From Ceratodon purpureus (taxonomy: Eukaryota; Streptophyta; Bryopsida; Pseudoditrichales; Ditrichaceae): a stretch of 64,000 nucleotides of DNA. This document shows positions 11,191-22,718 of the stretch, one piece after another. A program made the translations under genes and the position numbers. The notes under the pieces are model-generated. The model did not search any database and was not told where the DNA came from. It was given only the letters and a program-made list of their open reading frames with translations. The stretch is from positions 92,811,927 to 92,875,926 of the forward strand of contig CM026426.1 in NCBI GenBank assembly GCA_014871385.1. The letters are read 5' to 3'. How positions within the stretch are numbered: position 1 is the first letter of the stretch; every line of letters begins with the position of its first letter.

Positions 11191-14100
11191 TCATACAGGG
11201 TCGTTGCCAGCGTCATCGCGGTCCACGTTGTTGCCAGCGTCGTCACCGTCAATGGAGTTGCGACCTTCCTCAGGATCCATATTGTTGCCATCCTCCCCGG
11301 GGTCATCTTCGTTGGCAGGACCTCTTGCTTGAGCATTGTTGGCTCCACCACCTCCAACGGAGTCATCACACACCCAAGCTCTGCCAACACGCCATCGCCT
11401 TGACCGCCAATTCTCCAAAGCCCTGGCAGCATTTGATCGATGCCACTGCTCTCACCTTCTACGCGTAGCCTCCAATCTTGCCTCATCATCCGGGGTATTG
11501 AGAACCCTGGTGCACTCTAATTTCTTCTTATACCGATGCTGTATATTTCGGTACCAATGCTGGAATTGTTGCAAAATAACACTGATGCGCTCTTTGCCAC
11601 CACCATGAGCTGTGTGCGCCTGATTCGCTCCCTTCGCTTGATGATGGGATTTCTCCATACCCTAGCAACTCCATACAGCCAGACTACCGTATTCCTCCAC
11701 AAACCAACTACCATGCTTGACAAGTACATGCTGTCAAAAGCCACTCCAAGGTTAGTCCTGGATTGAGAATTGAAGAAAGTTAGGTTAGCCATCAACCCCT
11801 AATTCATCCCAAACTTCGTGTATATAACTCACCATGTAGTGCGACACATGCTCCTCTCGAAAGGCCTCCAAAAATGTTCTTCCCCACGTTTCTATCTTCC
11901 CTTTGAACTGGAGTCGTTGTTCTGCTGTCAGCACCAAGCCGCTGAAATATGGTAGAACCTCTTCAAAGGCTTGCCACATAGTAGCCCTTGCCCTACGATG
12001 TGCACCGCCGCCACTATTATTGCTCTCTGCTTGACATATGTCTTTCCAGGCCTTGTCGTTTCCAAACAAACGCTTGGTCTAAATAGTCTGCTGGCAACAA
12101 CCCCATTGAAAGATGGTTTCTGTGGCACATTCCCTCTGCTGCCACTTAGTTTCAGATCCTTTCTAATCTCCACGTTGCCACTGTGAGCCCCGATAGCTAA
12201 CAAGGACTTCTCCATTTGCTCTATTGCTGTAGCACTCAGTCTTTGATCTTGTATGCTCCAGACATAAATGATGTGTTGATGCACAATCTTCTCCGCTAAT
12301 CAAACTAGGGCATGGAGTGTACAAATGTGCACTCTGTGCAATGGAATTAGCAAGATAGGCCTCCACCTTGTATGTGCACGCATGTCACAAGGTTCTGGCT
12401 CCACAGAGTTGGCAAACAGTCCCCCAACCCAGTTCGGTTTTCCACGTTTTTTGATGGTAGCACTCGCCTGGCTTGCTGTCCCTACGGTAGGCTTAGCCCT
12501 CTTCTGCTTGCAGTATATGCAGTTCATTGCGCACGACGGCCCCGACTGAAGCCCGTACATACACTTGATCGTCTTCATGTCCGCAGCGAGATGCCACTCC
12601 ACATGGAATTCTCCAACTTCACGGACCGTGAGTTTCTCGCCACTGGACTGTGCTGCAATCACAGAGGGAAATTTGGATTTCCCAAATATCCACAAGAGAA
12701 CTTCGTAGGACTCTTTTTCCACTTGAAAGGTTGCCACTAGCCATAATTACCTGCTCCGACTGGACTGAGAAAAACATGGCATGGTTCCTCTCAATGTCTG
12801 GGTCGTGCATCCTGTTCATCAACGTGATGCTGACCGGTTCAAATTTCTTGCCATTCACAATCTCGGCCTCGTCCAATTTCATGACAATTACCAGCGGTGC
12901 CCCTCTTAACTCTGTGGAAATATGGCAAGTGGATGTGAGGGCACAGGTAATTGATAAATAACCCTGCTGACAGCAAACTCTGAAAACAACAGTCTGAGGT
13001 GATTACGTTACCTTCTTCCGTGATGCCGTAGAAGATCACCATGCTTCTTTGGACCACCTCAAGGTCTGTGAATAGGGAATTCTTCTCAGTCAAAACGACT
13101 TCCTTTACCATGTCCTCAGACTTCTTGTTCTTCTTAGAACTTGCTGGCAGCGTAAGTCGTCCTTCAGCATGGTAGTATTCGCCAATATACTGTGGCAGGT
13201 TTGCATTTAACTCCTGCCGAAGTAGTTTCACATGATAGAGGCTCGGCAAAATACTCCCGGAGACTTCTTTGTTCAGACGAGCAATGGGAGCCTTCACAGA
13301 TTTGTAGAGAGCACCATATCCCCGATGGGAAACCCCTGCCTGGTCGCAAGCAGCAAGAATTTTGTCCGGTCCAATTCTCTTACCAATCGATTTAAGCACA
13401 TTGTTCGCAATCACTGACTGAACATGTGCCATTGCAGGCTGAGAAACAGAGCTACACCTTCATGCGGTGACAGAATTTGAGCTAGTGCTACTACAGTCCT
13501 ATCTTCGGACTCTTTATCCCCCCCAAGTCGATAATGGGTCCGGTTCTATTGGTTCCTGTGGACAACAAACTTCACCACATCTGGTTGCAGCACTGTCCGC
13601 ACAAGCTCCACTCTTGCTTTTGATCCACCTGATCTAGGTTCTAACTTGTGAATCCCTCTAAGAGCCTGAATCCTACTTCGCATGCCCATGGGGTTCTCGT
13701 ACTTGAAGCTGGCCCACCGCTGGCAGCGGTCAACGTCTTCTTCGAGACCCTGCACATGGCGCTCCAATTGCTCCACCCTTTGGGCATGGCAATCACGGAC
13801 AGCCTGCAATTCAGCCTGCAAATCCGTGCATGTCTTCTCTAACTCAAGGCAACGCATGAACATCAATTGGACATCTTCGGCTGCCCTTAAGTTGCTGGCC
13901 AGAGCTTCGCCTCTAAGCTAAAGCACTTCTTTGCTCAACTGTGTCAAGTGGATCCACGTCTCTTCCTATGTAGGACCATGTACACAATGATACAGCAGCC
14001 TGTATGTATATCCGCGAAGACCCTGCTCTCCATGACATATGAATTCAAGGAATTCTTTTAACGACCTGATTGGAGGTGGCTTCCCTGTCACTGGATCAAT

Positions 14101-14283
14101 AGGGTAAATGTCTCTATTGATCCACAAGTCAATGTTTGTGTCTCCACGCAACCTCCGTGTTGGAAACGAGCTCCTCATGCACAGCTCCACTTGCGTAGAA
14201 CCTTGTCTCATGACCGGGGCATAGCGTGCGTCCAGTGAAACTTGGGGAATGTACTGAGTGCTTTGTGCAGCCCTTGCTGCCAT
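11191..14283 (-). pseudogene. T1: uncharacterised transposase-like gene, decayed
   Basis: Order from ATG 14283: an N-terminal unit with DLWINRDIYPIDP; a coiled coil (13546-13866); VALAQIL; LAACDQAGVSHRGYGALYKS (13270-13340); then, after a 100-nt intron (12912-13011, GAAG|GTAACG ... CCACAG|AG), KLDEAEIVNGKKFEP, VEWHLAADMKTIKCMYGL with NCIYCKQKR (a CxxC ribbon), GNVEIRKDLKLSG, EEHVSHYMVSYIHEVW, HWYRNIQHRY and RVGRAWVCDD. Every block recurs in the same order in T2 (16.0-21.2 kb), which proves a single protein despite frameshifts (near 13435, 12735 and 12060). Stops upstream of the first shift are all TAG (13966, 13918, 13546). The DMK...CxxC arrangement is common in eukaryotic DDE-type transposases; that assignment is inference. 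Confidence 0.6.
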
Positions 14284-15241
14284 TGTGGACCCAATAATCG
14301 GTAGTGTTGATTGAATCTCCCCTGGTCACTCTTGGTGATTTGCAGGTAATCAACAAAACTTGTTATGATTTTGGGACACATCCTACACCCAATGAAAGAC
14401 TAAAGTATTAGCAAATTCTCTCAACCGTGATAATTATTGCTTGACGGCTAAATTTACAATCACAAATACTCCGAACCTAATTCGATAGACCTGGGTGGCA
14501 TCTACAAGTGGCAAATCGACCACAAAACCTACATTGCCTTATGCCGTTGTGGCAGCAAGGCCTAATGAAATCAAAATTCCAATTGCTCTAAAACCCACTA
14601 GCCCCTAAACACCCCACAATGGTTTATCGAATTAGGTTAACTCACCTTCCCTTCAAGTACATCAGTTTTCATCTCATCGTTGAAGCCAATGTCGCCGACT
14701 GAGAAGAACCCGTTGCCGCCGTCACTCCCAGCGGACGCTGCCAAGAAATTAATCAGAATCTGAATTTTGCTCCACCAATCTGGGGCGCCATCGCCACTCG
14801 GAATCTTTGGAGCAATTCACATACAATTCAGTGTGCCATAGTGCCAACAACGATTTGCTTGAAGCAGAACAGGGCGCTTCGTTTTCTAGGTGCTGAACGG
14901 CGTAGATACGGTGGCGCCATCACGCCCAAACCGTTGTGGCAACAAGGCGAACAATCCGTGGATCGAGGCAACGGATTGAGGCAATTTATTAATTGCAGAG
15001 CAATAAATTCCACTCCTTGGCGCTCAACAACCACCGTCCGCGCCCTCTCGCCAACGAGGCAAAACCCAGCCACGCAGCTCCCATTCGTCTCCAAAAGGCC
15101 GCTCCGGGCAGCGTTTCAGACCCCTCCTGACAGTGACAGAGGGGTTTTTGGGCAGGTAGCTCACCTAATCCGAGCTGTCTTACAAGGCCCGTTGGAGACC
15201 CCATTTTTCCCTTAATGATTGGTTTTCCCAGTCATACCAAT
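14284..15241. other. Intergenic region between T1 and R4
   Basis: No gene could be supported. The left part precedes the T1 ATG and may hold its promoter or leader. The part around 14880-15150 is GC-rich with short frames on both strands. The word TTGCTGCCA recurs here as elsewhere in 6-15 kb. Confidence 0.4.
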
Positions 15242-16003
15242 TCAAGGCTTTTTAGGTAGCTGGTCTAATACAAACTTCCTTTGATTAAACTCATGCCTAT
15301 AGGGCATTAATTGTCGTAGCCCTATCATCTCATAAAACTGAGAACTAATTGAAGAGCAACACATAACACATGGTTGTCGCATTAAAGAGGCCCTTGCGAT
15401 ACAAGTTATGTGGTACTTGTGATTACAGTAGCCTAACTTGATAGCCCCCTCAAGTCCAAAATGATGTTGACACATGGCACGTTTCTCCTAGGAAAATTCC
15501 TCGGATGGTTTGCGAGTGTGCATAACCTCTCGCTTGGTTTCGTCCAAATAGGACAAGAATACCTAGTACGGCATCCATCGCTCCTCCACCTTTGAAGCCC
15601 AATCAATGACCACTCCCTCATTCTTGGTATTGTGGATTGTCCGCTCCATCATTTCTTCTATGTTGCCCCATATCGTGATCTTCGTGGCATCGTGGCCGCT
15701 CTCGGCTGTTGCCTTGTTGAATTCCTTGTCTCTTCATTTATGAACACACCCAAGCCACGACATTGCCTCTTCGGTACATGGTGTATCATCTACTATCTCT
15801 ATATTGCTCTTCAGCATCGGAAGTTTGCTATGTGCCTCGTCCTGTTCCCTCCTGGCCACCTCTAAATCACGATAAAGAATATCAACTTCCTGTAATTCTT
15901 CCATTGGTCCCTTTCCTATGACAAGCGCTTCCGGTGTTGCTTGGCTGGAGCCAATGTCCAATGAAACTGGAACACATGTGCTTTTAGATTTTTGAGACGC
16001 CAA
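15242..16003 (-). pseudogene. R4: partial coiled-coil / RING-like protein
   Basis: One frame runs from about 16003 to 15242 with three stops: TGA after CVHK (CGA origin fits), and TAGs in WMPY-stop-VFLSYL and EEFS-stop-EKRAMC. A Glu/Lys/Arg-rich helical region (15734-15960) precedes a RING-like finger at 15330-15476: C-x2-H, then GYCNHKYHITCI, then QPCVMCC. The layout matches the C-terminal half of R1-R3, but domain A is missing, and no ATG is visible at the 5' end near 16003, where the T2 homology starts on the opposite strand. So R4 is truncated. The two genes abut head to head, which could mean a shared promoter in the parent element or a rearrangement joining two elements. Confidence 0.5.
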
Positions 16004-16715
16004 AATTAGAAGCTTGTTGCAACCTCGTGTAGTTCAATCTATACATGATAGAAACAAGACATCAAAAGGTTGGAAGCGCTTGTGTGGTGACACGGACATA
16101 GAAGAGGGGACATGCCATCCTCTTGCTCAAATAATGTCACAAGGAGAGACAGTGGCTTTGGTGTCAAATCCGCAAAATAGTTTTGCTCCAACGAGGATGA
16201 CCAACTACTACCTTGACAAAATTGGGAGGGAGCTAGGAACAGAAGCGGTTCTTGCAGCATGTGATATGACTGGAGTCTCTCAAAAAGGATACGATGAGAT
16301 CTATAAGACAGTCAAAGGGAGAGTGCAGCTTGTTGACAAACGCTTAAAGGCAACATTTTTGCCAAACCCGCACAAGGTATTTGATAACATTGATTGGGAA
16401 CACGGATTTTGAAGCTGAGTACTAGTTAACCTTGATACTAGTCTTACTGTTGAGAACACTGATTTTGAACTAGAATTGGCGAGAAAAAATCATCTGGTTT
16501 GCAATTTTTTGGTTCCAATCAAATGACATGCATGGATGTGATTATTGTGTAACTTTTAAATTGAACTTTTGGCAATGCATTGAACAGGTCAGTTAGTTGC
16601 AAACAAAATTAAATTCAAAATTGAAAGATCTTATTGGTGACTGTTACTCGATTGATAATACATTGGAGCTTATAACACAAGTTCCAACGATTAAAGGAAA
16701 GAAGAAGAAATTAGA

Positions 16716-16718
16716 GAT
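16716..16718. repeat. Target-site duplication GAT (left copy)
   Basis: GAT immediately precedes CACTACAAG; the partner copy is at 19297-19299. Confidence 0.85.
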
Positions 16719-17310
16719 CACTACAAGAACTTCTGTGACCAAATTGACGACGATATGACAAAAGTTTGTTAACTGCTCTGTCAATTAGGAGACCCTGATT
16801 CGATCATCCTGTTGACAGAATTTGTCAATTTTTCTATCAATTAGGACATAGTTACACGCCTGCAGCACATGTGTTGAACCTTATCGCCACGCTGGATTTC
16901 TGAATCCATGTCAGCTAGAAGGTAAAATCAATTTACTTTCAAGTAAAATCAGTTTACCTTCACGTAAAATCAGTTTACTCTCATGTTTAATTATGTGGAA
17001 ATTTTGTGGAATTTGCAAAGCTTTGATTTTCTCAAGTACAAGTGGTCCTATTAAGAGTGACCACGTATCTTGATTACAAATCTGAATATTATGCTTTTGT
17101 GTAGGTGGAAATCATCAGAATATTTATGCATGAATTTACTATATTTGACATGGAAAATTAATTTTCATTAACACATGCTTTCACATTAGATGAATGGAAT
17201 TTCTGAACCATGATATGAGGAACAATGTTCTGTCAACAGGATCTTCCATGTGAAGCCTGTTGCAATTTTAAAAACTAAAATTCAATATTGTACATTACAC
17301 ACACCCAGAA

Positions 17311-17420
17311 ATGTTTCACGTCTAACCCTAAAATGTTTCAAGTCTAACCCTGAAATGTTTCAAGTCTAACCCTGAAATGTTTCAAGTCTAACCCTAAAAT
17401 GTTTCAAGTCCAAGTCTGAA
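17311..17420. repeat. 22-bp tandem repeat, five units
   Basis: Five 22-bp units of ATGTTTCAAGTCTAACCCTGAA begin at 17311, 17333, 17355, 17377 and 17399; the outer units are diverged. The TAACCCTAAA inside resembles the plant telomere word only by chance, since the period is 22 and not 7. It lies within the 2578-bp CACTA element. Confidence 0.9.
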
Positions 17421-17798
17421 TTATGAAAAAACATGAAAAAGGTAGCCATAGGCCCATAGTATTTTCGGCCTCCATTAACATTCGCCATAGCCCTGTTGTT
17501 GCAGTTTCTGCCTTTTCTCTGCCTCTCTCTGCGCAACACAAGCTCCAAGCCCACCTATACTCAATGTCAAAAGAATAGCTTACACAACATCGAAGGCGTA
17601 AATCAAAATAGATTGCGTAGATAGATTGATTTGATGTAGCAATGTAACTTTCTAATCACAAGCTTCCACAAACGCTAATAAATCATGCCACATATCATCC
17701 ACATAACACAAGAGTGTCAGCATTAAATGGCACCTATATACAATTAAAACAAAATGCTACACTAGCCGAAGCAGCTGAACTAGGTGGAGAGGCCAGAC

Positions 17799-18789
17799 CT
17801 TCATGGTAGCGATTCGCTCGGCATGTAGCTTTCCCAACTCAGAATCCTGCTCATGCTCAAACATGATGCTTTAGAAACAAAGAACAAAATATGATAAATT
17901 AAGATGCAATAAGAGTACAATAAGCCGGTATGCAAATGTGCACAGATGAGTCGGAACAAAGAAAACATACATGATCCATAAAGTTCTTCCTCGTTCTTTG
18001 GATGACTACTTTGAGCCTTATATGCGCCACCATCTCCTGCACACAAAAACCGGCCACCACATCAGAAAGTTTCATACAAATACGAGGTCTTTAATGGTGT
18101 TTCAATCTTAAGCTGTTAATCTTAACATCAATCACGGTAACATCATATTGAGAACTAGTATCAGGGCCCCGGAATTTCCTACAACATTAGCAAAACTGCC
18201 TAGACCTGACGATATATGAGAGCTTTTAACGAGCACAACTTCCTCGTGACATGCCCTTCAAAACCTCTCACGGCTGAAAAGAACCTCAATGTATGTCCAG
18301 GTTTACAACAAAAATGCGATTCATGCGCTCAGTCAAGAAAAGGACGCTATCAAACACCTCGAATCACCGCCAGAGCCACAAAACAACACAACACTACACC
18401 AATCAAGCGATCACCTAACCAAACACCTCCAACCAGTCAAAAATCCGATCCCTAATAACCTCGTAGTCAAATACATCCTCAAAATACAATCAACATATCT
18501 CCTCAAGATCTAAACTTCAAAGAAACACAACGACACAAAAACCAAACCGTAAAGAAGCAATACACAGTCAACAAACTTCCAAAAATGAAGATCAGCCACA
18601 TTGCACGCAGACACTCCCCCGCCACCTAAGCTAAGTCAAAACACAAGCGAGTACTCTACATTCGCAAGCAATGTACCAATGCAAGGGGTTGCAAGTTCTA
18701 TTGACCTTCTGGTAGTCGCGGGCGGCGGCGTTGAGCGCAATCCCCATGGCGAGGTTGCCCATCTGTGTGCAGAACTTCTTCCCGTCCAT
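17799..18789 (-). pseudogene. Captured cellular gene fragment inside the CACTA element
   Basis: Three exons fit together in phase 0. Exon 1, 18706-18789, runs from ATG (MDGKKFCTQMGNLAMGIALN...RDYQK, 28 codons, donor AAG|GTCAAT). Exon 2, 17971-18036 (EMVAHIRLKVVIQRTRKNFM..., 22 codons, acceptor GTGCAG, donor CAT|GTATGT). Exon 3, 17799-17855 (HEQDSELGKLHAERIATMK, donor AAG|GTCTGG). A possible fourth piece near 17480-17560 reads R-Q-K-R-Q-K-L-Q-Q-Q-G-Y-G-E. Exon 1 is GC-rich (gccgccgcccgcgac), unlike the AT-rich element around it. LHAERIA-x-MK followed by KRQ...GYGE resembles, from memory, the region before the thioredoxin fold in TXNDC9/phosducin-like proteins; that identity is uncertain. This is the pattern of a Pack-type transposon that has picked up host exons. 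Confidence 0.5.
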
Positions 18790-19296
18790 GTCGACTGACT
18801 TTTAGTGACGATGCTACTGTGCAGCGCTTGATGTCGAGGGAGAAACGCTCAAGAGGTTGGCATGCAGTGGCGCAGTGGAGCAATGAAGAGCAGAGTAGAG
18901 CTTTGGCAGGTTTGAAATGCACACAAACAAACACAGACACAGACATGGAGTAGCGAGAGTGATGATGGAGGCTAAGTTATTTGTGCATTCTTCCCTTTCC
19001 TGGGTTTCCGTCTCAAATGTCTTCCTTGTGTGGATTTCAAATGTCTCCCTTGCGTGGATTTGCCAGCTCGGATTAATTGATCACCCTCCTTTCTTCCACC
19101 TTAGACCGCCAACTCAGCATTTTTCTCCTTGCACTGCCAGCTTGTCCTATGGGAGAATATTTAGGACTAAAAAGTTGACAAAAAGTTGACAAGGATTGAC
19201 CGAATTGACAAGAATATAGAGAACAGTGTTAAAGTTATCATAGTGGACATTTCGTTGTCAAAGTTTTGTCAATTCAACATAGTTCTTCTTGTAGTG

Positions 19297-19299
19297 GAT
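19297..19299. repeat. Target-site duplication GAT (right copy)
   Basis: GAT immediately follows CTTGTAGTG. Reading across one GAT joins ...AAATTAGAG to ATTGAAAGAG in the T2 frame. Confidence 0.85.
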
Positions 19300-21207
19300 T
19301 GAAAGAGTTGTTTTGACATCAAAAAATTCTTTGTTTGTTGACATCAAAGCTGTGCAACGGAGTATGGTGAAGCTGTACGGTTTTACCACCGAAGGTAACT
19401 ACTTTGTTCAACAGCAACCGTAGACAAGTATGGACAGTTAGCTATGTGTTCAATCGGGTTTCTTATTGATTAGAAATTCTACACATTGTCATGATTGCAT
19501 CGTGCTCAAATGTGGTAGCTGTTGGGATGTGCAAAAGTTGGAAACACGCCTTTGGTCTTTGTGTTGAAGATAGACGAAGTTGAGATTACGCATGGAAGGA
19601 AGTATGAAAGGGTTAGTTTGACAATTATGAATTGTGCCTTAGACACCAACATTGAAAAAAGCGACGATAGGTATTTATTGGTTCAGTCAAAAACTGAAAT
19701 ATGGCCTCTTGCTTGCTTTGAGGTTGCCAAAGAATCACATGAGGTCCTCAAATGGGTGTTCCAACTAATTGTGTTCCCTGCTTTGATCAAAGCTCAAGAA
19801 GGGGGCCAGCTGCTTTCTATTGAGGGTGATGGAAGCTTCAAAGTCGAGTGGCATTTATCTGCAGATATGAAGACAATCAAATGCTTGTATGGATTGAAGC
19901 ATGGTGCCAACGCAAAACATTCTTGCATCTACTGTAACCAAGAGAGGACAAAACCTGTGGTGGGAACAGCGGCAGATGCCACCTGTGAGGCTAGGTAAAG
20001 AAGACATTCGTGGCATGGAGGTCTATTTGCAAGTAATGTCACATCCAACCCGTGTCCTATTGTTGAAGAATCGCAATGTAAACCTATACTACCTATTCCA
20101 CTTGAAAAGGTCCATACTTGTACATTGCATGCTTTGACAAGAATTATTGAGAAAATTCTTCACATGCACTTCATGTTCATTTGGAACATGGAGAATGAAG
20201 TCCGTCAACAAGCTGCTAAAGAGAATATGGAAAAAGACACTGTCTGCAGCTGGGCTTCATGGTGGGAACCTGCGCATAATGAAAGATGCAACACTCAGCG
20301 GTGCTTCCAACAGTGTCCCTATCAAACCTTCCCTCAATGGCGTGACTGCAGCTAGGATGTTCCTACCGTCCACTTGGTCAGGGCAAGATCAAGTGTGGAA
20401 GGATGTTTTGAGCTCAGAAAACAACACCCTAGATCAAGGTAGGCAATATCTAGATAGGATGGAAATGTAAGAAGCGTTGGAACAAGTGTTTCCATATCGA
20501 GAGGCCTTACCTTGAATCAGGAGCAGATGAGCACTTTTAGGCCTAAAATTGAGAGATGGGGGCGCCTTTACTTGGAGTGTTTTGGGGAAGACCACGTCAC
20601 TCATTATATGGTAGAATTTTGGATTTGTACCACCTTTACTATTTGATCTCAATTGTTGCCAACAGTTCTAGTCATTACAATCGTATTGTTTAGGATGTAC
20701 TAATAATTTATGAAACTGGCATACATGAGCCTTGCAGAAAATATTTGCAATGCTGCCGTAATAATTTATGAAACTGACATACAGGAGCCTTGCTGTTGGG
20801 AACAATCAAGGTATGGAAAAATTGCACTTAAGGCTGCTAACCACCACTACACTCAACACAACGGCACTAAAGACATGACAAGTGCTATTGTTCAGCAATA
20901 TTAACAGTGGTACCGAAATTTACAGCACCGGTTTGCAAAGAAGGAACGACTACGAGGAATCGACAACGTTAGGTCAGTGGAAAATGACGAGTTCATAGCA
21001 GCAGCATTGCAGAAAAGGAGGATGACCTATAACACATCAGATGCGGTGGATGGAGCAAGAAGGTGGAAGGAAGATAGAACATGGGTTGGCAGAGCTTGGG
21101 TTAGGGTGGACGTAACAGAAGATTTCGTCGCTAACAATATTGTTGGCAACGTGGAGTCCTCCGAAGATCAACAAAGCCTCATAGAGAATGGCGGTGATGA
21201 TACTTAG

Positions 21208-22718
21208 TCTAAAGTTTACCTCAAGGTTGAAGACGGCAATGTTGAAGTGACCGGTTGTAGTGGACCAAATTCCATTGGTCAGTGCTTGTGATTCTAGTGT
21301 ATTTATGTTAACCGGAGATTCTTTAATCTCTCCTCCCTTAGTCTCCACTAGCTGTTTTGCAGTTTTCATCCCTGTCCCCAAAAATCATCTAGTCGGCTGG
21401 ATTAACTTTGTCACAGCCGACTGGGTGAACTCTGTCATAGCCAATTGATGAATTCCGGCACTTTTCAAGGTGGATAAAAGGCAGTTTTAGGGTTTTTGGG
21501 AGATCATTCTACACTAGAGCAGGTAGAGTCAGAGAGGTCTAAGAGCTATTAGGAGCTGCTGTACCATGTTTTGGGCTGTTTTGACCCATTTTATGCAGTT
21601 TGGACCTCTTTTTGCACTTGCATTGTACATTTCCAGCATTCTATGAGGGTTTACAGCACTTAGTTTAGTTGGGTTTTGTTGGATTTTGATGGGATTGTGA
21701 AGGCTAGGGTTTAGTGGTTAAATCCTCCCTTTACCAATTTATGTTGCTACTTGTTCAACAACATTGCCAAGGTTATGGGTGAAAGTATTATGCATTGGAT
21801 ATGTAGATTTGTCAATTGATAGTATGATTTCCTCAAAAGAAGTCATATCAACAAACAGATGTTGAGTGAGAGGCTCAATTATGCTTCTTATGTAAAGTGA
21901 AATTGGTTAGTCATTGATGTGTAAAGTGGACGCTTGAATATCAATGAACAGTGTTAGTAATTCTATATATAGGTGTTGTATCTCACTATTCTTTAAGCGT
22001 GTACAAGTGCGGGACTGGTGTGGATGCACCGAGTAGGCCAACTAGAGTCAGAGAGCTACTTCAAAAACAAATAATAAAATCAGAGAGCTAAGTTTTCCAA
22101 CGCATTTATCCTTGCAGCATTGGGAGAACCTTGAGGAGACTGCTCTGAGCTTGAAGACACGAGACTGGAGACTCCTTGCAAAGATCCTTTGCCCGGTCTA
22201 TTTCTATGGCAACATCCGTGGCAACTGCAATTGGAATAGGTAGTCTACGGGGGAGGCCTACATGATAGGTTCAGCCACGGTAACATCAACCTCCATCCGC
22301 TCTGACTGCCCACCACTTTGCCTCTCCCTACCTCCTCATCCATTGATTTGCCATGTCCCTCCTCCCCCTTTTCTTTGGCTACCTGTTCATTTGCTGTTGA
22401 AAAAAGACCACACCCATTTCGGACATTAGCAACAACCTGTGGTAAGTGAGTTTCCAACAACAATAACGGAATCTACTGTAACAAGCCGTTGCAAACAAAG
22501 AGTCCTACAACTGATTGAGACTATAAGTTACCAAGTTTCTAGTCACCATTAAACATATTGGAAACTAGCAATAAGTTGGAAATGGCAAGTCATGCAAGTA
22601 GAGAAGACCACTGAAACTAATGGCTGGAAAGAACTACAATACAGTAGGTGGAAACTAAAAAGTGTGACGAGGAATGTACTGTGAAGAGCTAAATACGCCA
22701 CAGCTTTAGCAACAGCTT
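21208..22718. other. Non-coding stretch downstream of T2
   Basis: No gene is supported. A short imperfect direct repeat with GCCGACTGGxT...AACT.TGTCA.A units lies at about 21393-21450. Words such as AGAGTCAGAGAG recur near 21525 and 22045. The right end is presumably the 3' region of R2, which is transcribed towards it. Confidence 0.4.

Larger units (their letters stand above)
16719..19296. mobile_element. Non-autonomous CACTA (En/Spm) transposon, 2578 bp
   Basis: The left end is CACTACAAGAA (16719-16729) and the right end is its inverted copy TTCTTGTAGTG (19286-19296). The 3-bp sequence GAT flanks both sides (16716-16718 and 19297-19299), the duplication size of the superfamily. Subterminal stretches are rich in TTGAC/GTCAA words, the kind of repeat that TNPA-type proteins bind. 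No tnp2 is present, so it would need a transposase in trans. It lies inside a coding exon of T2 and contains exons of a cellular gene on its minus strand plus a 22-bp tandem repeat. It is younger than the T2 gene it interrupts. Confidence 0.88.
15985..21207 (+). pseudogene. T2: transposase-like gene, split by a CACTA insertion
   Basis: T2 is a homologue of T1 in the opposite orientation. Blocks in order: LLQPRVVQSIHDRNK and ALVSNP (16014-16180); VLAACDMTGVSQKGYDEIYK (16250-16310); KGKKKKLEI (16690-16718); then a CACTA element; then ERVVLTSKNSLFVDIKAVQR (19297-19360); an intron-like gap at the T1 intron position (from 19395); KIDEVEITHGRKYE; VEWHLSADMKTIKCLYGL with SCIYCNQER (19850-19950); GGNLRIMKDATLSG (about 20260); EDHVTHYMVEFW (about 20600); QWYRNLQHRF (20905-20940) and WVGRAWVRVDVTEDF (21085-21125). 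Stops include TAA at 20901 and one near 20470; a short direct repeat (20700-20735 and 20758-20796) adds damage. Removing the CACTA element and one GAT restores the frame across the junction. Function is as proposed for T1. Confidence 0.6.

Noticed and set aside
17311-17420. CRISPR-like array or telomere repeat
   Set aside because: The 22-bp units are directly adjacent with no spacers, and the TAACCCTAAA word does not repeat with a 7-bp period. It is an ordinary minisatellite in a eukaryotic transposon.
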